From NCBI GenBank assembly GCA_033296885.1, contig MU863934.1, forward strand, positions 124,001-188,000: DNA of 64,000 nt. The letters are read 5' to 3'. This document shows positions 22,663-34,300 of the stretch, in pieces. The DNA is from Triangularia verruculosa (taxonomy: Eukaryota; Ascomycota; Sordariomycetes; Sordariales; Podosporaceae). Under the pieces are notes generated by a model. That model saw only the letters and a program-made list of their open reading frames with translations. It was not told where the DNA came from and did not search any database. Every line of letters begins with the position of its first letter. The first letter of the stretch is position 1. A program made the translations under genes and the position numbers.

Positions 22663-23458
22663 TACACGATGCTATGTGGACTTCCACGTGGGTGTCCTCC
22701 TTTCCACATCTGGCGGACCGCTTACACTAGGTGCATGGAGGTGTGGGCGGAGATAATTCCAGCACCTGGGTCCATTACATGCTTCATAAACATAACATGC
22801 TACACAAAGTAAGTGGTTCTTGGTCCCTGGGATCGACCAGCAAATAGAAAATCGGGAATAATAACGGAGAGGGTAACTCAATAAATTGTACACATGCAGT
22901 GCCTGCCCAAAGACTTCCAGGACAGGCGAGAAAGTCCCCCCTCAATCGGCGAAGTGAACGTCGAAGTGGAAGTGGGGTGCGGGGCATTTCGAGGTTTGAC
23001 AGCTGCAGGGTTCCTCCGCCAGTCGGTAACTCGGAGATCTGTCGACGGCTTGCCCCTCCTTCCCGAGCTTCGGCACCTGTCAGAAAGAAAGAGAGCGCCT
23101 GGGGCCGTTGTTTGTCAACCTTTTGACTGGAAGATGGTTGATAAGCTGCGTTATCGCGCCGCTATTCCTCAGTATGGTGGTTGAACGCCCCTTCGGAACC
23201 TCTTATCACACCAAGACTCTGATTGGCAAATCAGGAGTTTGCGATTCTTATCAATCATCATGGGACGACAGCGGGCGAAGCCGGGCAGGCAATGCGGGCA
23301 CGGCGCCGTGGTGGTGAAGATGCGACAGATGGGAGGCAAGGGAGAAAGGGTATATGAAGGCCAAGTGCCTCATCTCATCAGGAAGCTAAGATCTCAATAT
23401 CGGCACATCAATTCCAACGCACTTTTTGCCTTCGTCTCACCTCACATCAACCTTCACA
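22663..23458. other. Intergenic, promoter side of the amine oxidase gene
   Basis: No credible gene. A TATATGA-type element lies near 23351, about 110 bp before the amine oxidase ATG, followed by a pyrimidine- and ATCA-rich leader. Confidence 0.45.
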
Positions 23459-25581
23459 ATGGGCACTATTGTCGCCGACCTCCCTCATCCTTTCGACCCT
23501 CTCTCATTGGCCGAGATCGAGACGGCGATTAACATCGTCAAGAAAGCCTACGGCCAAGTCTTTTTTAATGTCGTCTCCCTCCAAGAGCCTCGTAAGGCTG
23601 AGATGACAGCATGGCTCGCCAACCCGGAGGCCACCCCCAGACCAAAGCGCTTTGCCGATGTTGTGGTGATTGCTCCTGGTGGAAAGGTCTATGATGGGCT
23701 CGTTGATCTTGCTGAGGCCAAGGTCACCAAATGGGATCTGTTGGATGGAGAGCAGCCTATTGTAAGATATATCCTGGGTGATGGTTCCCGTTTAAGCCGC
23801 TAACTTACAGTTCTCAGATTACCATGGAGGAGCTTCAGCTGGTTGAGCATGTCGTCCGCAAGGACCCCAAGGTCATTGAGCAGTGCATCCTTAGTGGTGT
23901 TGCCCCCGAGGACATGCACAAGGTCTACTGCGATCCATGGACTATTGGCTACGATGAGAGGTTTGGGAACAAGGTGCGATTGCAGCAGGCGCTCATGTAC
24001 TATCGCCCCGACATCGACAACTGTCAATACCAATATCCTCTCGACTTCTGCCCCATTTACGATGCCGACAAGGGCGAGATCATTGCCATCGATATCCCCA
24101 AAGCCCGCCGCCCACTCAGCAAAGCACCTCCCATGGACTACCATCCTGCCGCCGTTGAGGCCAGGGTTGGTTACCGCACCGATTTGAAGCCCATCAATAT
24201 CACCCAACCTGAGGGCGTTTCATTCAAACTGACCGGCAGGGAGATCGACTGGCAGAACTGGAAGTTCCATATTGGTTTCAACTACAGAGAAGGTATTGTG
24301 CTTAACAACATCACCTTCAACGACAAGGGTACCGTCCGTCCCCTTTTCTACAGACTGTCTCTTGCCGAGATGGTTGTTCCCTATGGCAACCCTGAGGCTC
24401 CCCACCACCGGAAGCACGCTCTCGATCAGGGCGAGTATGGCGCTGGCTACATGACCAACAGTTTGTCCCTCGGCTGTGACTGCAAGGGCTCCATTCATTA
24501 CATGGACGCCGAGTTCCCCACCCGCGACGGTGGGCTTCGCAACATCAAGAACGCCATCTGCATCCACGAGGAGGATGCCGGCATTCTCTTCAAGCACAGC
24601 GACTTCCGTGACGATTCCGTCATCGTCACTCGTGGCCGCAAGCTGATCATTCAACAAATCTTTACCGCCGCCAACTACGAGTATGTCGTCGCCTGGATGT
24701 TCCACCAGGATGGTACCATCGCACCCGAGATCAAGCTCACCGGTATCCTCAACACCTATGCCATGCTTGAGGATGAGGACACCAAGGGCTGGGGCACTCA
24801 GGTTTACCCCGGCGTCAACGCCCACAATCACCAGCATCTCTTCTGCCTCCGCATCGACGCCAACATCGACGGCCCCAACAACACTGTCTTTGTCAACGAC
24901 GCTGTTCCCAGCGAGGTCCCTGTAGGTAGCCCCGAAAACTTCTACGGTAACGGCTTTTACAACAAGCGCACCAAGCTCGCGACCGAGGGCGAGTCCAAGA
25001 CAGACTACAACGGCGCCACCTCGCGCGCCTGGGAGATTGCCAACACCAACAAGCTCAACCCCTACAACAAGAAGCCCGTCAGCTACAAGCTCGTCAGCAG
25101 GGAGGTCCCCGGCCTCATGCCAAAGGAGGGCTCTCTGGTCTGGAAGCGCGCTTCCTTCGCGAGACACGCCGTTCACGTCACCAAGTACCGCGACGACGAA
25201 CTCTGGCCCGCGGGAAAGCACGTCCCCCAGACCTCGGGCGAGCCATCCCGCGGCCTTTTCGAGTGGATCGGCGACGGCACCACCTCCATCGACAACACCG
25301 ACATTGTCCTCTGGCACACTTTCGGCGTCACCCACTTCCCCTCTCCGGAGGACTTCCCCGTCATGCCCGCCGAGCCGATGATGCTTCTCCTCCGCCCCCG
25401 CAACTTCTTCGCCGGCAACCCGGTGATGGATGTTCCTCCCAGCTACGCCAGCACGCCCAGCCAGATCCTCGCCGGCAGGCAGGGTGTTTTGGACGCTGCT
25501 GACAAGCTTAGCACGCTTGCTTTTGCCAATGGGAACGGTGCTGGCTGCTGCACGGGCAATGGTGTCAATGGCACTCATTAG
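23459..25581 (+). CDS. Copper amine oxidase (primary amine oxidase), 688 aa
   Basis: Exon 1 (23459-23761) and exon 2 (23818-25581) flank a 56-bp intron (GTAAGA, GCTAAC branch, TTCTCAG) in phase 0. The start MGTIVADLPHPFDPLS matches the usual fungal N terminus. The enzyme oxidises primary amines to aldehydes with release of NH3 and H2O2, allowing use of amines as nitrogen source. Hallmarks seen: the topaquinone motif AANYEYVVAW, whose Tyr becomes the cofactor; the catalytic-base region YMDAEFPTRDGG; two copper-binding His in AHNHQHLFCL; and the third His in FGVTHFPSPEDFPVMP. N-terminal N2/N3 domains are present, so the protein looks full length. There is no signal peptide and no C-terminal SKL-type peroxisome signal (it ends GVNGTH). 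Coding sequence is strongly C-ending, which creates a 452-codon empty frame on the other strand. Confidence 0.95.
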
Positions 25582-26325
25582 GATTGATATTGTGGGAATG
25601 ATTGGGAAGCATTTTGGATGGGGAGTTGTTGTTTGCGATCTATGATGGATCTTTTTTGTTTTTTGGATACCTTGGTTACTGTTTCATTTTTGGTTTTTTT
25701 ACTTGCCCTGCCTTCGAGCTAGTTATGACTGGATACCTGAATATGATACGCATTGTCACAGTTTGTAGTTCCTTCAATATACATGCGAGGTTCCCCAACA
25801 GGGCAAAAAAACACCAGGGGTACCAGAAACGAGAATAGCAATGCCCTTGAGTCAATAGATTGCCCTTTGTGCACTGCACAATTGTATGATCGATCCAGGC
25901 ATTACGTTTACCTTGTGCACAGGCGTTCTATTCCATTCAACGATCGGCCGTTACGTTGCTAGACGGACACTTTCCAGACATGATGGGTTGAAGGGCGTAC
26001 GGCCGAGGAGATTTCACTCCCGGGGCCGTTTCCCATCTCTAGGTTTCCGCCTTTTGAATCACAGGCCATCTTTCCAGGATGGCGGGCCAAGGGGTGCTTC
26101 AAGGTCGGGACCCTTTTCAATGGATAACCGCCTCCTCTTGCTACGACAGTAGAAAACACACTTCTGCACACATCATCGCCTGAAGTCTCACACGGGAATA
26201 CATTTGCCACAACAGCTTGTCTGATCGCAAGTATATTGCTCAGCTGCTAAACCTCTCGAGATTCAACCCAGAGAGGATGCTAGACAACCCTTCCCAAACA
26301 AACTCTTCAATTCCCACCACGAGAT
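25582..26325. other. Convergent intergenic region
   Basis: This is the 3' flank of the amine oxidase and of the first eqolisin-like gene, which face each other. No credible ORF. Confidence 0.5.
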
Positions 26326-27183
26326 TCAGGGTATCTCTTGCGGCCCCACCTTCAGACACTCCATGCCCTGGTCGTTAACGTTATCCCCCTTGACAACGGG
26401 CGAACACCGCGTGTCGGTAATATCCATTTGGTCATTCTTGAAACCAATGACATGCCACACCTCCTTGGCCGGGCCCTTGTTCTCGCCCGTGTTCCACACG
26501 TTGAAGTCCTCAGTAGCCCACTGCATGCCCTTCAGCACCACCCTGCCAAAGTCGGGCGTGCTCCAAAACGCCGTGTCCGACAAGCCATCTGTGAACTGCT
26601 TGCGCTGCTCCGTCACCCACGCCGCGTACTTGAGGCACAGGTCCGCGTTGTAGCCCCAGAGCTTGAGCTGCTCAAACTCATTGGTCCGCGAGTTGTGCCA
26701 CTGGAGCCACAGATTCCGGTGGTCGATGGTCTTGATCGTCAAGGTGATCTCGTCACCGCCTTGAATGTCGTACCGGCGGCCGCGCTTCTCGTCGAGCCAG
26801 TGAACCTCAGCGATCTCATTGCCGTCATCGAGAGAAGAATGGGACCAGGCGGCAAAGGTAGCCTTGTCGCGGCCCAGGATGGCCATGTCGATGCCGAGGG
26901 CGGCGGATGATCCACAGCCGCCATTGGTGCCAAGGTGGAGGGCAAAGCTGATGTTGGTGTAGTTTGCCTGCTGGTTGGGGATGTATTTGGGAAGCTGGAA
27001 GACACCGGTCAGGGTACTGATGGGGCTGTCGGTAGTGGTATTGATCGCAAGGCCGGCCCAGTTTCTGGAGTGCACCAGGTCTCTGGTGTCGCTGCGGGGG
27101 GAGAGTTGAGAGACGGGACTGGCATGTGAGATGGCAGCCATCAGAGACAGAGCCCAGGCGGGAGTGGCGAGATTGAACTTCAT
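26326..27183 (-). CDS. Secreted eqolisin-fold (peptidase G1-like) protein, catalytic residues absent
   Basis: Single exon, 285 aa, signal peptide MKFNLATPAWALSLMAAISHASP. After it comes RNWAGLAIN, the N-terminal strand typical of glutamic peptidases (family G1, concanavalin-like beta sandwich). Landmarks run in the right order: FALHLGTNGGCGSSAALGID (active peptidases have C...LQTGVDF here), ATFAAWSHSS (YDAWYEW-like), GDEITLTIKT and CLKYAAWVTEQ (active enzymes have AEWIVE). By this alignment the catalytic Gln is Ala and the catalytic Glu is Ala, so peptidase activity is doubtful. A long C-terminal extension ends with two Cys. It is adjacent to a tandem relative at 27761-28832 and has a third relative at 61178-62005. 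A carbohydrate-binding or non-catalytic role is possible. Confidence 0.8.
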   Translation of the reverse strand: MKFNLATPAWALSLMAAISHASPVSQLSPRSDTRDLVHSRNWAGLAINTTTDSPISTLTGVFQLPKYIPNQQANYTNISFALHLGTNGGCGSSAALGIDMAILGRDKATFAAWSHSSLDDGNEIAEVHWLDEKRGRRYDIQGGDEITLTIKTIDHRNLWLQWHNSRTNEFEQLKLWGYNADLCLKYAAWVTEQRKQFTDGLSDTAFWSTPDFGRVVLKGMQWATEDFNVWNTGENKGPAKEVWHVIGFKNDQMDITDTRCSPVVKGDNVNDQGMECLKVGPQEIP

Positions 27184-27760
27184 GATGGTTGTGGTTTGCT
27201 TGAAACAGAGATGGCGGTTGGGATGTGCTCAAAGTGGCTTGTAGATGGGAATGAGCCCAAAGGAGTTGAATTGGAGAAGAAGAAGTAGATTGGCAGACCA
27301 GGAGAGAGAGATATATACCTCGTGAGGATCCACGATAGCTGCGCCAGGAACACGTACGCACTGGAGCCATCTGGCAAGCTCAACAAAGCCTGGGGTCACA
27401 AGGAGCGGTCAGCCGGGAGAGATACTTCCCAGCGAGAGCAAGCTGGTCCCATCGAGAGCAGGATGGAATCCATCGGGCCAATGGAGCAAGATAGATTCCG
27501 CCATATGATCACTGCGGTGTGGATATGGTGATATCATCCGTACGCTGCTGTGTCAGTCAGGTGGTCAAGAAGAGCTTTGAAGGAAACTGCAAACTACTCG
27601 ACCCGGGCCCAAACACAAAGCAGACGGGCCCGGGGACGGAGGACGGAGCTGGTGTGTTCGGCGAGGGAAAGAGCCTTGTGGGTTTGGCCTCTAGGAAGGC
27701 AGCTCTCAAGACGTGATGGATTTGTTACCCGAGTTACCTGAGCTACCTGATCAATGGTAT
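27184..27760. other. Spacer between the two tandem eqolisin-like genes
   Basis: It contains the promoter of the 27183 gene and the 3' flank of the next one. No credible ORF. Confidence 0.5.
27311..27317 (-). promoter_or_regulatory. TATA-like element (TATATAT)
   Basis: TATATAT lies about 130 bp upstream of the ATG at 27183, in the position expected for the gene's TATA box. Confidence 0.45.
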
Positions 27761-28832
27761 CTAATCGCGGTCACACATGCCTTTATAACCCACGAGGTGC
27801 CAGCACACTCTCTGACACTCAATGCCAATCGTCCTGTCGCCCACTGTGCTCCAGGAGCACCTTGCATCCTGCCATAAATTTTCCTCAGGCTTACCCATGT
27901 CAGTCCAAGCCCCGAAGATGAGCCAGTATAATTTCCCAAACTCCCCAGTCTCCTCTTGGTCCTGAGTCGGATACCGTGGCATACCGTCATCGTCCACCCA
28001 GCTCATATCCCTGAACTTTACGTCCCCGAAATGCGCAAGAATGAGCTCCTTGTCTACGGCATCCGCCCGTTCCGTCACGGTCCATCCTACATGCGACTGA
28101 CAGAGCCCCTTGTTGATCCTGGTGCGTGTGGTGTCGTACTTGAGGTTATTGCTTCTGTTTTCGATATGAACGGAAGCCGAATTCTCCGAGAGCTTTTTGA
28201 TCTCAATATAGATCTCGTCGCCGATTTTCATGTCAAAAGGGAAGTCCTGCTCATCATTGACCCAGTCGATCCGGTCCTGACCATCCCACAAGTAGGTCCA
28301 CGCAGCGAAGGAAACCGTACCCTAAAAATGGCTTGTTAGTGTGTTGGGGATAGCCAATGGGGGAGTGTTCATCACGTACATCGTCATGAACAGTCATATC
28401 GACACCAGCACCAACCGTTGCACTGACCCCGCAACCGTCGGTTTCGTGCAAGCTGTACCTGTCACCACCATACTGAATCCCGAAGGAGGCGCTGGAGTAA
28501 GACACGCCGGGATGGCCAGCGTAGCCCTTATCCGGGAGGATAAAGCTTCCAGAGACCATATACGCAGCGGCGGGAGAGCCATCCTTGGTATCGACGATGA
28601 GGCCAGCTGCCCCTTTGACATCTGTTCCTACCGCCCAATAGGGTACCTTTCCGGTTTGGACACCTTGAGGCGAGGTGCCAACACCAGGGTTGGAGTTGGG
28701 TGAGGTGGTGTTGGAGGTGGATGAGGTAGTGTTCCAGATTGTTGAGGTAATGTTGGAGATGGGCGAGGCATGGGCGATGCTCGCAATGATGCCGAGAACC
28801 CCAAGGGCCGTAGTGATGAAGCGGAAGATCAT
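27761..28832 (-). CDS. Secreted eqolisin-fold (peptidase G1-like) protein, second copy
   Basis: Exon 1 (28832-28380) and exon 2 (28321-27761) join in phase 0 across a 58-bp intron (GTACGT, CACTAAC branch, TTTTTAG). The product is 337 aa. The start MIFRFITTALGVLGIIASIAHASP is a signal peptide; an ATG 17 codons upstream is less likely. An Asn/Thr/Ser linker with several NTT/NTS sequons follows the signal. The join gives GTVSFAAWTYLWDG, which aligns with ATFAAWSHSS of the neighbouring copy and confirms the splice. GCGVSATVGAGVDM stands where active G1 peptidases have LQTGVDF, and HVGWTVTE replaces AEWIVE. Thus Gln is Gly and Glu is Gly: both catalytic positions appear lost. It lies in the same orientation as the 26326 copy, 578 bp upstream of it. 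Confidence 0.8.
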
Positions 28833-29241
28833 TTTGATGGGTGACAACGAGCTTGAGGAGGTAGAGAAGGGTTTGTATGGCAAGGCCGGTAGTAGCAGGA
28901 AAGGGCTACCATTTAAAGATCACGGTCACACAAATAGACTCTGCTTGAAGAGCCAACTAGTTCCGTTGCTTGCTCCGCAGCGCTCTGTTGATTGAGCCTT
29001 GAAAACTTGAGATGGCTAGAGTCCAGCGTAGAGTCTGAGTCTCCCAATGGCCTGCGGCCGAGTGAATATTCGAAACGGCAAACAGCGGTTGCAAGAGCAC
29101 GGAAAGAGTTCCTCGTCATGTACAGGCCCCATATTCGACTGGGTCTGTTAGTGCGTAGAGCAAGAATATTCCATCCGGAGCATGTCAAAGGAAAGGGCTT
29201 CTCCAACTCCGCTGCTCCCCACCGTTATCCTCCTCACTCCC
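28833..29241. other. Intergenic, no gene seen
   Basis: This holds the promoter of the second eqolisin-like gene (TTTAAA near 28911) and the 3' flank of the F-box gene. No credible ORF. Confidence 0.45.
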
Positions 29242-30755
29242 TCACAATTCACCACCCTCCTCCCGTCCTGCTCCTTCCCAGCCCTCCATAGCAGCAAGTC
29301 CCCATTCCCCATCCCCCGCCACCTCCCTAGCAATGCCCCTCTCAGACAACAACCTTAACAGCCCCTCATCACCCACCACCTCCCACGTCCTCTTCCCACC
29401 TGTTTTAGACCCCGCCCTCCTCGCCACCTTCATTTCCTTCTTCACCCTCAGCCTTTCTTTCTTTGCCAACCTCTTTTTCGCCAAATCCACCGCCCAAGGG
29501 TTATCCAAACACCCGTCACACTCCTCCCCCTCCTTCGCGTCCCTGTCCTTGAAGAACCCGCACCACCTACACTTCTCCAGTTTATCCCGTCTGTCCTTCC
29601 AATCCCGATAACCCCCCCAGATCCCCTCCAGTGCCGGCGGAGTTTGATGCAATCCCAGCATACCTCATCCAGCCCATGACTCTGCGGCTGTTTAGGGAAC
29701 CCATGGTAAAAGTTCCTTGGTCGCCAGCAGCCAGGGCAGGGGATGAACTCCCTGTTGAGTGATGTCCGGCGGGGGGCGACAGGGTAGGAATCGGGGAGGG
29801 GTGGGTAGTGGCAGCGGCGCCAGGTGAAGGATTGGAGGAAGTAGATTGAGGAACAGGCGAGGGCGGGGTCAGGTAACAAAAGGCGGAGGTAATTCGATGC
29901 GCTGGAGAGGGAGATGAGGGTTGGGTAGTCGAGCTGGGAGAGGATGAGTTTGTGGATGGGGAGAGGGAGGTTTTCGAACTTGGAGATGCGGAGGGGGAGG
30001 TTGTCGTTGTGGAGAAGGCGATCGGGAAGTCGGGTGGCTGTGTTGCGGAAGCCGCAGAGATACCAGGTGTAGAGGCTGGTTTTCTTTGGTCTGGTGCTGG
30101 GGGATATCGGGTGGGTAGCACGCTGAAGTGCTGCTGGTTGAGGCCCAGCTGGCCCGGGAGGCTGTTCCACGGGAGTGCTAGATCGGTTATTCTTGCGGTT
30201 GTTCCTGGCATGTATCATCTCCCTGAGCTTGTTGTCTGCTTTTATGTACTCTTTGGAAGTGGCAGGATATGGACCCTGGGGTTCTGGCAGCTTGTGTACT
30301 TTGCGGCATCGCTGGGTACACAGCTTCCAGCTCTTGCACCGGTGGCAGAGATACCACCTCAGGCCCTCTTTGAAAGCGCCAGTGCCCTGAGGGAGGAGCT
30401 TGTGAAGGATGATGCAATCGCAGCACGCCCTTTGGCTTTTGCGGCCGAAACCCTTCTCGTACTTTCCCCTAGGACCGGTGCGGTGGGTATCGATGAAGGA
30501 TTCTCTGGCGGGGAGGAGACGGAAGCACTTGAAGCAGGTCAGATGGGCGCGGTATCGGCTGAACCGTTCAACTCGTTGGTAGAAGTCGAGTTTGGCAGAA
30601 TGGGAAAGCAAAGAATCAGGGTCGAGAGATGAGTGCAATGACCGGCAGGTTTGTTTGAGAAGAAGAATATCGCCGTAGTCCAGGTGAGTCGATAACTCGA
30701 AGAGGATGTCAAGAGGGAGAGTGGCGAGGTTCGGTGTTGGTCTTGTGGAAGTCAT
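29242..30755 (-). CDS. Double F-box / Cys-rich protein, interrupted by a frameshift in a G7 run
   Basis: From the ATG at 30755 one frame runs to 29448. The protein is internally duplicated. Half one has an F-box-like helix set (LATLPLDILFELSTHLDYG) followed by CFKC, CCDC, CHRC and CTQRC clusters. Half two has FENLPLPIHKLILSQLDYP followed by CPGC and CWDC. The expected remaining clusters, KCRWCGFFKDRDAKEGEECDGC, occur only in the next frame, which ends at 29242. The switch falls at a run of seven C on the plus strand (29612-29618). One additional base there would restore GSGGGYRDWKDRRDK. An intron removing CWDC is possible in principle but its signals are weak. F-box proteins connect substrates to SCF ubiquitin ligases; the Cys clusters suggest zinc binding. 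Either a sequencing slip or a true mutation would explain the break. Confidence 0.65.
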
Positions 30756-31312
30756 TCTGATGGCAAGAGTGCGGTAGGTAAACAGTGGAAGATGAAAGTA
30801 TAAGACTTAAAGTAGTTGACGCTAACTTGATAGCCAAATGGGCTTCTGAAAGGAGGAGGAAGAGAGTTGAACAACCTTATCACGATGGCCTCGTCTGGAA
30901 TAATAGTCGGCTGCTAGTGACAAACTGCACATAGAAAGGAAGGAACCGACAGCCCTGGATTCTGGACGATGAGGTTCGTGATATATGCATGTTGGGCCGC
31001 CATAAAAGTGGCTCGGAGTCTCGTTGGCAATACCAACCCACTTAACAACGCCGGCTCCTGCTGAGTTACCCCGGTTCTGGTGACTTTTGAGGACGGCTAC
31101 ACCTGACTTCATTGGCCCAATCGCTGCGTGATTTCCCCTGGATCTCGGGAAGCAAGCCACTAAGAACAGGCCAAACCCCTAAACATCCAGTGCCAAATCT
31201 GCATGAAGCCAGCAAATCGAGGGCCGATGCCAGAGGCGTCACAAATCTCACCACCATAATCACCTTTCTCCAATAACAATCGAATTAAAATGATGCTCAC
31301 GCTGGCCTTTGA
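30756..31312. other. Intergenic, no gene seen
   Basis: This holds the promoter of the F-box gene and the 3' flank of the Zn2Cys6 regulator. No credible ORF. Confidence 0.5.
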
Positions 31313-34300
31313 CTAAAACATATCCTTGATATGCTGATACACACTTTCATCGCCCAAGCCAACCACCCCCGCCTGTACGACCAGCCCGAGTCCTTGACCC
31401 ATATGCATGTCACTCCCATACCCCATATCAACAGCAGACATTGAACCGCTCTCCAAGCTCATGCTCCTCACCCCTGTCGTCGTTGGTACATTGCCGTTGA
31501 CGCACAATCCTGCGTATCCCTCGTAAATGCGCGACATTTCCGTTTGCAGTCTCAGCCCGTTACTTTGCTCGTCTATGTGCATCTGCGGTTGATGTGGCGT
31601 AGACCCAGCCGGGCTCTGGTGATGGCTCGCCTCTCTGCTATGGATCTGCGGGCTAAACGGGCTTAGACTGTGATGGCTCTGGGCAGCTCCTCGAGTAGAA
31701 GGCACAACCCCTGCTATCCGCGGGCTGCTTTGGCTGAGACTGTGGTTTCGGCTCTGGCTGTGGTCGCTTGCGCTTTGGCGATGCAGTGGAGGTGGGAAGC
31801 TTGCAGTAGCTGCTGGTCTGGTGGCTGAGGGTGAAGGCGCAAAGTTTTCCTCAAGGCCGAGCCGAGGAGCGACGGCCTTGAGAGACCGGATGGTGCGCCA
31901 GAGCCGGTGAGAAACCCAAGACTTGGCAGACATGTCGCGCACGAGGTCGAGAGCCATATAGAACTCCACTCGGCAGTGAGAGCTGAACTCGACGGGTGCA
32001 TGCGTGGATGCGAGGAAGAGGACCGCTATGGATGATGTCAAGAACTGGTGGTAAAAGACTTGACAACGGCGGTAGAGGCTGGTGGTTTGGTTGATGTGCG
32101 CCAGTAACCGGATCGTTTGCTTTGCGATGTCAACTGCTTTCTGAGCCCTCTGCATGTGCTCTGTGATGCTTGTTGCGCTATGCAATACAGGGGTGTACAG
32201 CCAGATCCAAACCTACAAAGCCATGGTTAGAACGAGGTACGTGAATGTGTCAACATGGACGCCATACCTGATTATACCTCAGCCTCGTCCATATTCTCAC
32301 CCGCTGCGTCGTATCTGTTGGGCCACTGGGCATGGCGATCCTGGCACCGTCCGACGGATCAGTCTGCACTTCCGCAGGCACGCTCTCGTACCACTCCCAA
32401 ATCTCTTGCTCAAGCGGCTCAAAGCTATGGGCCTTCAAATCACGGATAACAGCTGGCTCAAAACAGTCTACCAGCCCCCATATCTTAGCCGCCAACTTCG
32501 AGTACCCGACCATTGCTATTAGGAATGGGTAGTCATCCTTGATCGCACCAGTGTTAGTCTCCAATAACCGTTCCCCCTACAAGATAAGATAACATACCGG
32601 CTTGGGTAGCCCAGGGTCAATTTTGTCATCATGGTAGACAAACGGCAGCCCTGTGCTGAAACTCCATCTCCGGTCCAGCACATAGACGCTCCAAAATGTC
32701 AGCAGCGCGTTCCTCCTCACTGTTGGATCCGTGATGTTGTGCAACCCCTCTCTTCGATGGAGTCCCAGTTCAAGACACAGTCTTCCCACATGTCCCACAA
32801 CCCTCCACGCCAACACTTCGTCGTTGGACAGGTATCGATACCCGGCCACCAGCGCCAAGAAAGGCAACTTGACAATGTCGGCTGGCTCACTCATGAGCAT
32901 CCGGTCGATAATGGGCTGTATGCTCTCGTACAAGCGAGCAGCACGAGCACTATTGCCATGCTCCTCTACCACCAAAGCACAGCATAGAACGATTTTGAGA
33001 ACAAGGGTCTTTTGGTCATTGAGGCCTGGAATGTTCTGCTGAGCGGTGACAGGGTTTTGCTTGGCTGTTGCCAGCCAGGGACCAAGAGTTTGAGCATGTT
33101 GCTTGACCGTGTCGATGGGGACGACGGGATACATGGCGCCAACCTCCTCTTCGTGAAGCTGGCATAGTCGAAGCATTTCTGCTTCATTGAACTCCAGAAG
33201 AGGATCACGGGGAATCGCCGTTGACGAGGATGCTGGGGCCGGAGGAGCCGCAAGCGGTGCCAGAATTGGGGAAGCATGAGGCGTTGGTTCTGTGGGTTGA
33301 GAACCACTGTCGTCATTTCCATCGCCTAGGCCTCCAGTATATCCCATTCTGTGAAGGGTGCTCTTAGCTACATCAACAGTGAAGGCCATGCTGGTGGGAC
33401 CATGAAACGAAGACGGCACGCGATAGCCATGGCGAGGCCTGCTGAAGGGTGAAAGCGTTGGAATTGGCGAAGGACTGCCTGTTGTTGTCGGTGGAGGCAG
33501 GATTCGATCTTGTATCGGCGCAAGACGCAGGCTTGACGTTTCCTGGCGAAGGGCATTTATGGCGGTGAAGAGAGTGTCGACCTGTTCCTGCAGGCGGCTC
33601 ACCTGGGCCGACATGTCCCTGAACTCATCCGACTCCTTGAAGTTGGAGCAGCAGTTGGGCGCGTACAGGCATTGTAGGTTGAGATTGCCACATCGGTGAC
33701 ACGGAGTCTGTCCATTGCACTTGATCTTGCGCCGCTTGCACTCGTTGCTGTACACGTGAGAAACGGAGGTTAGAAGGGGTCCGAGACATATTATGACAGA
33801 AACACAGTATGGCCCGACGTCGTACGATTCCAGGCGTGGCATGGGGGCCCAAATGCGGAACAGAGTCACATTGGAGAAGGACAGGACAGCCTTACCAGGC
33901 AATGGATGTGTACTGGATGGCAGGGTTAGTACAAGTGACCAAGAAGGGTAGATGCAGATGCAAATTAACGGTATTGGTGGTAGCAATAGTGGGAGTGATC
34001 GATCAACCAGGAAACCAGCACTGGAAATACATGGTACAGCCAAGATATTGAACATGAACGCACTCTATTCCGTTTGCTCCTCTGCTGCTTGGCAGTCGCC
34101 TCGCCCTCCTCGTCTGGCTCTGCCCTTCTTTTAGCAGCAGTGGTAGTGGTGGTGGTGGTGGTGGTGGTGGTGTTGGCGGACGCGGTGCCGCCTGGTGAGG
34201 CAGGCTGGTGTGCGGAATTGTCTCCGAGGGCGGAAGCTGACGACGGAGGCCCACTGGGAGAATAGGCTGCGGTTGCTGCTGGTGTCGACAGGCTCATTGC

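Noticed and set aside
24220..25578. 452-codon open frame on the minus strand opposite the amine oxidase
   Set aside because: It is an exact antisense shadow of a gene with strong C-ending codons. Composition is Val/Gly/Asp-skewed, with no motif and no start context.
18000..25600. Metallothionein and copper amine oxidase as a copper gene cluster
   Set aside because: They are 5 kb apart with unrelated genes between; no shared regulatory element was seen.
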